From Patescibacteria group bacterium (GTDB lineage Bacteria; Patescibacteriota; Microgenomatia; UBA10105; UBA927), in the NCBI GenBank assembly GCA_003545435.1, contig DPYI01000060.1:1992-10707 (forward strand): 8,716 bases of DNA, given 5' to 3'. The position numbers and the translations under genes are program-made. This document shows positions 5,704-8,716 of the stretch, in pieces. The notes under the pieces are model-generated. The model saw nothing but the letters and a program-made list of their open reading frames with translations, was not told the origin of the DNA and searched no databases. The number at the start of each line of letters is the position of its first letter. The stretch's first letter is position 1.

Positions 5704-5855
5704 GCAAACTATGTGCTTTTTTTCGCGAAATCTACAAGCCCTGCCTGCCGGCAGGCAGGGAATTGCGGGTCTACAGATAGTTAACGAATGAAGTGAGTTT
5801 ACTAGCTGTTGATGCCGCGTAATCGCGGCGCCAAGAAAAAAAGGATATAGTTTGC
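5704..5855. repeat. 152-bp element with 21-bp terminal inverted repeats, in the divergent ruvC gap
   Basis: The left end (5704-5724) and the reverse complement of the right end (5835-5855) agree at 19 of 21 positions; both read GCAAACTAT, four variable bases, then T7 and C. Inside lie three hairpins: a perfect 22-bp palindrome (5739-5760), an imperfect pair CTACAGATAGTTAAC/GTTTACTAGCTGTTG (5771-5785 with 5797-5811, 12 of 15 paired), and GCCGCG/CGCGGC with a TAAT loop (5814-5829). No open frame of note and no clear target duplication are present, apart from GA on both sides, which may be chance. It could be a MITE-like insertion, a relic of an insertion sequence, or a structured leader. Its right end lies 18 bp before the ruvC start codon. 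Confidence 0.6.
5739..5760. repeat. Perfect 22-bp palindrome
   Basis: The arm CCCTGCCTGCC is followed directly by its exact reverse complement with no loop. It is much more GC-rich than its surroundings. From memory, the CCTGCCTGCC/GGCAGGCAGG core recurs in many CPR genomes, but I cannot check that here. Lacking spacer bases, it would be a symmetric protein-binding site or a tight hairpin in single strands. Confidence 0.8.
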
Positions 5856-5860
5856 GAACA

Positions 5861-5868
5861 TATATAAA
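5861..5868 (+). promoter_or_regulatory. Candidate -10 region (TATATAAA) directly upstream of ruvC
   Basis: TATATA and TATAAA overlap here and end 5-7 nt before the ruvC ATG. If used, transcription would begin at or next to the start codon, giving a leaderless mRNA, which fits the lack of any Shine-Dalgarno. No matching -35 is seen; the position 17 bp upstream falls in the A-run of the inverted repeat. A perfect TATAAT also occurs on this strand at 5648-5653, likewise without a -35. Confidence 0.3.
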
Positions 5869-5873
5869 TAATT

Positions 5874-6377
5874 ATGGTTATCTTAGGCATCGATCCCGGT
5901 GTTGCGCGCATCGGTTGGGGAATTATCAAAAATACCAAACCCGATCTGACTGTTATTGCATACGGACTCATCTCGACCCCCAAAGAAATTCAAAAAGAAA
6001 TGCGGCTTAAAAGCCTTTATGATGCGATGCTATCTGTTTTTACAAAGTATCAGCCGGATATCATGAGCGTTGAAGACCTGTTTTTTGCGGCAAATGCAAA
6101 AACCGCTATTTCGGTGGGTGAAGCACGGGGTGTTATACTGCTTTCAGCTGCTCAAAAACGTGTTTCTGTGGTATCCTATACACCGCTTGCCGTTAAACGG
6201 ACCATAACAGGGGACGGGCATGCGGATAAAAAACAAGTGGAAAAAATGATTGTCCAGATTCTCCGCTTAAAAAAAACGCCGGAAATTGATGATACGACGG
6301 ATGCATTGGCAATAGCCGCAACGCATGCATATACAAATGAAAATCTCAAATCTCAAAACTCAAATCTCAAAAAGTAA
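5874..6377 (+). CDS. ruvC: Holliday junction resolvase RuvC
   Basis: RuvC is the dimeric endonuclease that cuts Holliday junctions symmetrically while bound by RuvAB. The 167-residue protein opens with the family's first strand, MVILGIDPG, and the four acidic metal-binding residues are in place: D7, E67 (SVEDLFF), D140 and D143 (DDTTDALAIA), close to D7, E66, D138 and D141 of E. coli. The middle helix NAKTAISVGEARGVILL and the YTPLAVKRTITGDGHADKKQ segment are also typical. The start is fixed because GIDPG must lie near the N-terminus. The last dozen residues (ENLKSQNSNLKK) come from a short CTCAAA-type tandem repeat and are probably not conserved. It is first in ruvC-ruvA-ruvB and divergent from the 5254-5625 gene. 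No Shine-Dalgarno precedes it. Confidence 0.97.
   Translation: MVILGIDPGVARIGWGIIKNTKPDLTVIAYGLISTPKEIQKEMRLKSLYDAMLSVFTKYQPDIMSVEDLFFAANAKTAISVGEARGVILLSAAQKRVSVVSYTPLAVKRTITGDGHADKKQVEKMIVQILRLKKTPEIDDTTDALAIAATHAYTNENLKSQNSNLKK
6341..6373 (+). repeat. Short degenerate tandem repeat at the ruvC 3' end
   Basis: About four copies of an AATCTCAAA-like unit, one of them varied to AACTCAAA, run through the last ruvC codons up to the stop. They encode the polar tail NENLKSQNSNLKK. This looks like a slipped-strand simple repeat that has extended the reading frame. Confidence 0.65.
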
Positions 6378-6386
6378 AGAAACAAT

Positions 6387-6965
6387 ATGATTGGAGCATT
6401 AAGGGGAAAAATATTTTCAAAATCCCAAAATTCCGTTATCCTATTTGCAGGAGATGTCGGTTACACTGTTTTTGTAACGAATCGGTTCCTGGAAAAAACA
6501 AAAACCGATACGGATGCGTTTTTGTTTATCCACACCCACATACGGGATGATGTGTTTGATCTTTTCGGATTCCCGACTACCCAGGAACTCCACCTTTTTA
6601 AACTTTTGTTAACCGTATCAGGTATTGGACCCAAAACCGCTCTTGCCATCATTGACCGGGGTGTTTTGGCGGTGACCCAGGCAGTCCAACAGTCGGATGT
6701 TGATTTTTTTACGACCATTCCGAGACTCGGCAAAAAAAATGCCCAGAAAATTATTATTGAACTCAAGCAAAAACTCGGAAGCATAAGCGATCTTGATCTG
6801 ACAGAGCATACGTCTTCAGAAACTAAAGAAATCCTGGAAGCTCTTGTTTCTATGGGTTTTATAAAAAGCGAGGCAATTCGCGCTATCCAGACAATTCCGA
6901 CTGATATTGAGGCACTTGAGCAAAAAATCCGGTACTGCCTCAAACAATTAGGAAAAAGGGCATGA
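6387..6965 (+). CDS. ruvA: Holliday junction branch migration subunit RuvA
   Basis: RuvA tetramers bind the four-way junction and load RuvB motors. The 192 residues follow the three-domain plan: an N-terminal OB fold (MIGALRGKIF to about 62, with GYTVFVTNRF and the FLFIHTHIRDDVFDLFGF strand), tandem helix-hairpin-helix motifs (LLLTVSGIGPKTALAII at about 73-89 and TTIPRLGKKNAQKIIIELKQKL at about 109-130), an acidic flexible linker (about 131-143), and the C-terminal domain that contacts RuvB (EILEALVSMGFIKSEAIRAI). The second hairpin has RLGKKNA where GIGKKTA is common, a mild change. It starts 9 nt after ruvC without a clear Shine-Dalgarno, and its TGA overlaps the ruvB ATG by 4 nt. Confidence 0.96.
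   Translation: MIGALRGKIFSKSQNSVILFAGDVGYTVFVTNRFLEKTKTDTDAFLFIHTHIRDDVFDLFGFPTTQELHLFKLLLTVSGIGPKTALAIIDRGVLAVTQAVQQSDVDFFTTIPRLGKKNAQKIIIELKQKLGSISDLDLTEHTSSETKEILEALVSMGFIKSEAIRAIQTIPTDIEALEQKIRYCLKQLGKRA
6950..6953 (+). promoter_or_regulatory. Shine-Dalgarno of ruvB inside ruvA
   Basis: AGGA lies 8 nt before the ruvB ATG and is the second recognisable ribosome-binding site in the window. It supports the ATG at 6962, which overlaps the ruvA stop codon as ATGA, and so translational coupling of ruvA and ruvB. Confidence 0.55.
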
Positions 6966-8017
6966 AAAACCAAAAAACTATTCATCCTGCTGTCACTGAA
7001 ACAGTCGTATCTTCAGGAGGAGAATCACCTGAAGAAGAAAAACTGTTCACCTCGCTTCGGGCATCCTCCTGGAATGAATTCGCAGGACAGGTTCAGGTAA
7101 AAAAAAGTCTGCGGGTGACGATTGATGCGTCCAAAAAAAGAGAAGAAGCTATCGAACACATCCTTTTGTACGGACCGCCGGGTTTGGGAAAAACAACGCT
7201 TGCGCACCTTATCGGAAAAGAATTGGGAGTGAATGTAAAAATTACGTCAGGTCCTGCTATCGAGCGGGCCGGAGATTTGGCTGCTATTCTAACTAATTTG
7301 TCTCCGAAGGATATTCTGTTTATTGATGAAATTCACCGATTAAATAAAGTAGTAGAAGAAACACTCTATCCTGCTATGGAAGAGTACGCACTCGATATTG
7401 TACTGGGCAAAGGCCCGTCAGCACGCACACTCCGCCTGGATCTTCCTCCGTTTACGATTATCGGAGCCACCACACGGGCAGGACTTTTATCAGGACCTAT
7501 GCGGGACCGTTTTGGCGTTATTCTCCGGTTATCCTTCTATCAACCGAAGGAATTAGAAGAAATCATAGAGCGGGCTTCAAAAAAACTCCACATAAATATC
7601 AAGCCTCAGGTACGAAAAATATTGGCTGAACGTTCACGGGGAACACCCCGCATAGCCCTGCGGCTCCTCAAAAGGGTCCGGGACGTAGCAGAGGTAAGGG
7701 ATGTTCACGAAATATCAGAAGACATTCTTACCGATTCCCTATCCATGCTTGATATCGACCATTTGGGTCTTGATGATTCTGACAGGCGATATCTTCGTAT
7801 CATGATTGAAAAACATGACGGGGGTCCTATTGGTATTGAGACACTGGCAGCGGCTTTATCGGAAGATATCGGAACCATTGAGGAAGTTATTGAACCGTAC
7901 CTTCTCCAAACCGGACTTATTAAAAGGACAACAAGGGGAAGGATCGCAACCGACCAAGCATATAAACATCTTAAGAAAACTCCGCGAGGCAAAAATTCTG
8001 AGGTGCAATTGTTTTGA
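6962..8017 (+). CDS. ruvB: Holliday junction branch migration helicase RuvB
   Basis: RuvB is the AAA+ hexameric motor that pumps DNA through the RuvA-bound junction. In 351 residues it shows Walker A GPPGLGKT (71-78), Walker B ILFIDEIH (118-125), sensor 1 in GATTRAGLLSGPMRDRFG (168-185, including the presumed arginine finger in this stretch), sensor 2 in RGTPRIALRLLKRVRD (226-241), and the C-terminal winged helix (about 267-338, with DGGPIGIETLAAALSED and EPYLLQTGLIKRTTRGR). An acidic, Ser/Glu-rich N-terminal extension of about 28 residues precedes the conserved LRASSWNEFAGQ; E. coli RuvB also has a leader before this point, so it is not unusual. The start is set by the ATGA overlap with ruvA. 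Its stop lies only 3 bp from the stop of the convergent gene on the right. Confidence 0.98.
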   Translation: MKNQKTIHPAVTETVVSSGGESPEEEKLFTSLRASSWNEFAGQVQVKKSLRVTIDASKKREEAIEHILLYGPPGLGKTTLAHLIGKELGVNVKITSGPAIERAGDLAAILTNLSPKDILFIDEIHRLNKVVEETLYPAMEEYALDIVLGKGPSARTLRLDLPPFTIIGATTRAGLLSGPMRDRFGVILRLSFYQPKELEEIIERASKKLHINIKPQVRKILAERSRGTPRIALRLLKRVRDVAEVRDVHEISEDILTDSLSMLDIDHLGLDDSDRRYLRIMIEKHDGGPIGIETLAAALSEDIGTIEEVIEPYLLQTGLIKRTTRGRIATDQAYKHLKKTPRGKNSEVQLF

Positions 8018-8020
8018 TCG

Positions 8021-8716
8021 TTACTGTGTCGGTGCGCAGTTGGCCGACGCGCTCCCTGCTACCTGACCTTTATCAGTCAATGAGTATGAAGTAGCTACGT
8101 CATCTTTTGAGAGTGTTTTACCGCAAAATTCCAACGTTGCGTTTGATCCGCAGCAGACGAGTTGCTTGAGTGCATCAACATTTCTTCCTCCGAAATCAAA
8201 TTCCGATACCACCATGTCATTGATTACCAGCGTGGGTGATCCGCTCACGTTGAATTTTTTGGCTGCGTCAAAGTCTTTTTGAGCGTAGGCGAGTCCCTTT
8301 TGTGCGTCGTTGACACACGTCTGAAGCAATGTCTGATTTACCCCCGCTTCATTCAGACATTCTGCGGATTTTCCTTCTTTCATATAGCAGGAAATATACG
8401 GCCAATACAGATCTTTTTGTTCTTCCCGAATACACATCTGCCGTAAATTTTCCTGTGCCTCTTTATCTCCATGCATAGAAGTTATTTTGCCGTTCTCAAT
8501 GCTTCCGATATATTTCACTGCAAAATATTTCCCGAGGTCCTGATTTTCAGCTATGGCTACTTTCATAAGTCTCTGCATCTGCAAACCGTACGGACAGTCT
8601 GCAACGACAAATGCCGTCAGATTCGCAACATCTGCTTTTTTGACATCGGTACAGGTCAGAGGTTTTCTTTGTTCTTCCGCCCCTTTGACATCAGGTTGTT
8701 TATCAAGATCCGATAC
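8021..8716 (-). CDS. DsbA-like thioredoxin-fold protein, N-terminus cut by window edge
   Basis: The frame stays open to the window's last base, giving 231 visible residues without the start; the TTG at 8584 is internal, because conserved sequence continues upstream of it. The fold is recognisable: a strand TAFVVADCPYGLQMQ with CPYG in the active-site position (41-44), a helical insertion containing HGDKEAQENLRQMCIREEQ, and the cis-proline loop GSPTLVIND (about 159-167). Such CPYG proteins belong to a DsbA/GILT-like branch in which the second CxxC cysteine is Gly, so disulfide isomerase or reductase activity is uncertain. About ten Cys are visible, including a CC pair, suggesting an extracytoplasmic, disulfide-rich protein. 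The C-terminal tail is low complexity (VAGSASANCAPTQ). The signal peptide or anchor would lie beyond the window. It converges on ruvB with a 3-bp gap. Confidence 0.88.
   Translation of the reverse strand, partial: VSDLDKQPDVKGAEEQRKPLTCTDVKKADVANLTAFVVADCPYGLQMQRLMKVAIAENQDLGKYFAVKYIGSIENGKITSMHGDKEAQENLRQMCIREEQKDLYWPYISCYMKEGKSAECLNEAGVNQTLLQTCVNDAQKGLAYAQKDFDAAKKFNVSGSPTLVINDMVVSEFDFGGRNVDALKQLVCCGSNATLEFCGKTLSKDDVATSYSLTDKGQVAGSASANCAPTQ

Noticed and set aside
5771..5983. A 70-codon minus-strand frame over the ruvC start and the 152-bp element.
   Set aside because: It overlaps the highly conserved ruvC N-terminus and the inverted-repeat element and has no sign of coding function.
6461..6985. 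A 174-codon minus-strand open frame opposite ruvA.
   Set aside because: ruvA on the plus strand has complete domain motifs and operon spacing; the antisense frame is Ser-rich with no recognisable feature.
8021..8584. Taking the TTG at 8584 as the start of the DsbA-like gene.
   Set aside because: The same frame continues upstream to the window edge and includes the CPYG active-site motif and its preceding strand, so the true start lies outside the window.

Overview
This window looks like a chromosomal piece of a Patescibacteria (CPR) genome, probably Microgenomates-like. That placement is an inference from general features: very compact gene packing, housekeeping genes beside small membrane-anchored proteins of unknown function, a secreted protein with a Pro/Thr 'PTPT' linker, a DsbA-like protein with a CPYG motif, and short palindromic repeats in the gaps. 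No rRNA or ranked marker is present to fix the lineage. UGA is used as stop (ruvA, ruvB) and a release factor 2 gene is present, which argues against the UGA-recoding Gracilibacteria/Absconditabacteria.

Left part (1-5625, all on the minus strand). Read in transcription order, this holds a small membrane-anchored protein (5625-5254), a 90-bp palindromic element, and a very tight operon: prfB, a single-span membrane protein of unknown function, ftsE, ftsX and a secreted coiled-coil M23 peptidase. Gaps inside the operon are 13, 6, 1 and 9 nt. After a small hairpin and a 91-bp gap comes a secreted Pro/Thr-rich protein that runs off the left edge. The ftsE-ftsX-hydrolase set is the expected divisome module in which the FtsEX ABC complex controls a coiled-coil cell-wall hydrolase (EnvC, PcsB and CwlO in model bacteria).

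Middle (5626-5873). This 248-bp divergent gap is the largest gene-free stretch. It contains a 152-bp element with 21-bp inverted ends and three internal hairpins, including a perfect 22-bp palindrome, and candidate -10 boxes for the genes on either side. No stretch over 300 bp lacks a gene.

Right part (5874-8017, plus strand) is a ruvC-ruvA-ruvB operon encoding the complete Holliday-junction processing set, with a 9-nt gap and then a 4-nt ATGA overlap. It converges, with only 3 bp between stop codons, on a minus-strand DsbA/thioredoxin-fold gene that runs off the right edge.

The most unusual signal is the M23 peptidase. Its catalytic motifs occur in circularly permuted order: the canonical C-terminal half (GNTG...HLHFE) comes first and the canonical N-terminal half (HxxxD...YLH) last, with the protein ending exactly at YLHVQ. 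All expected zinc and catalytic residues remain.
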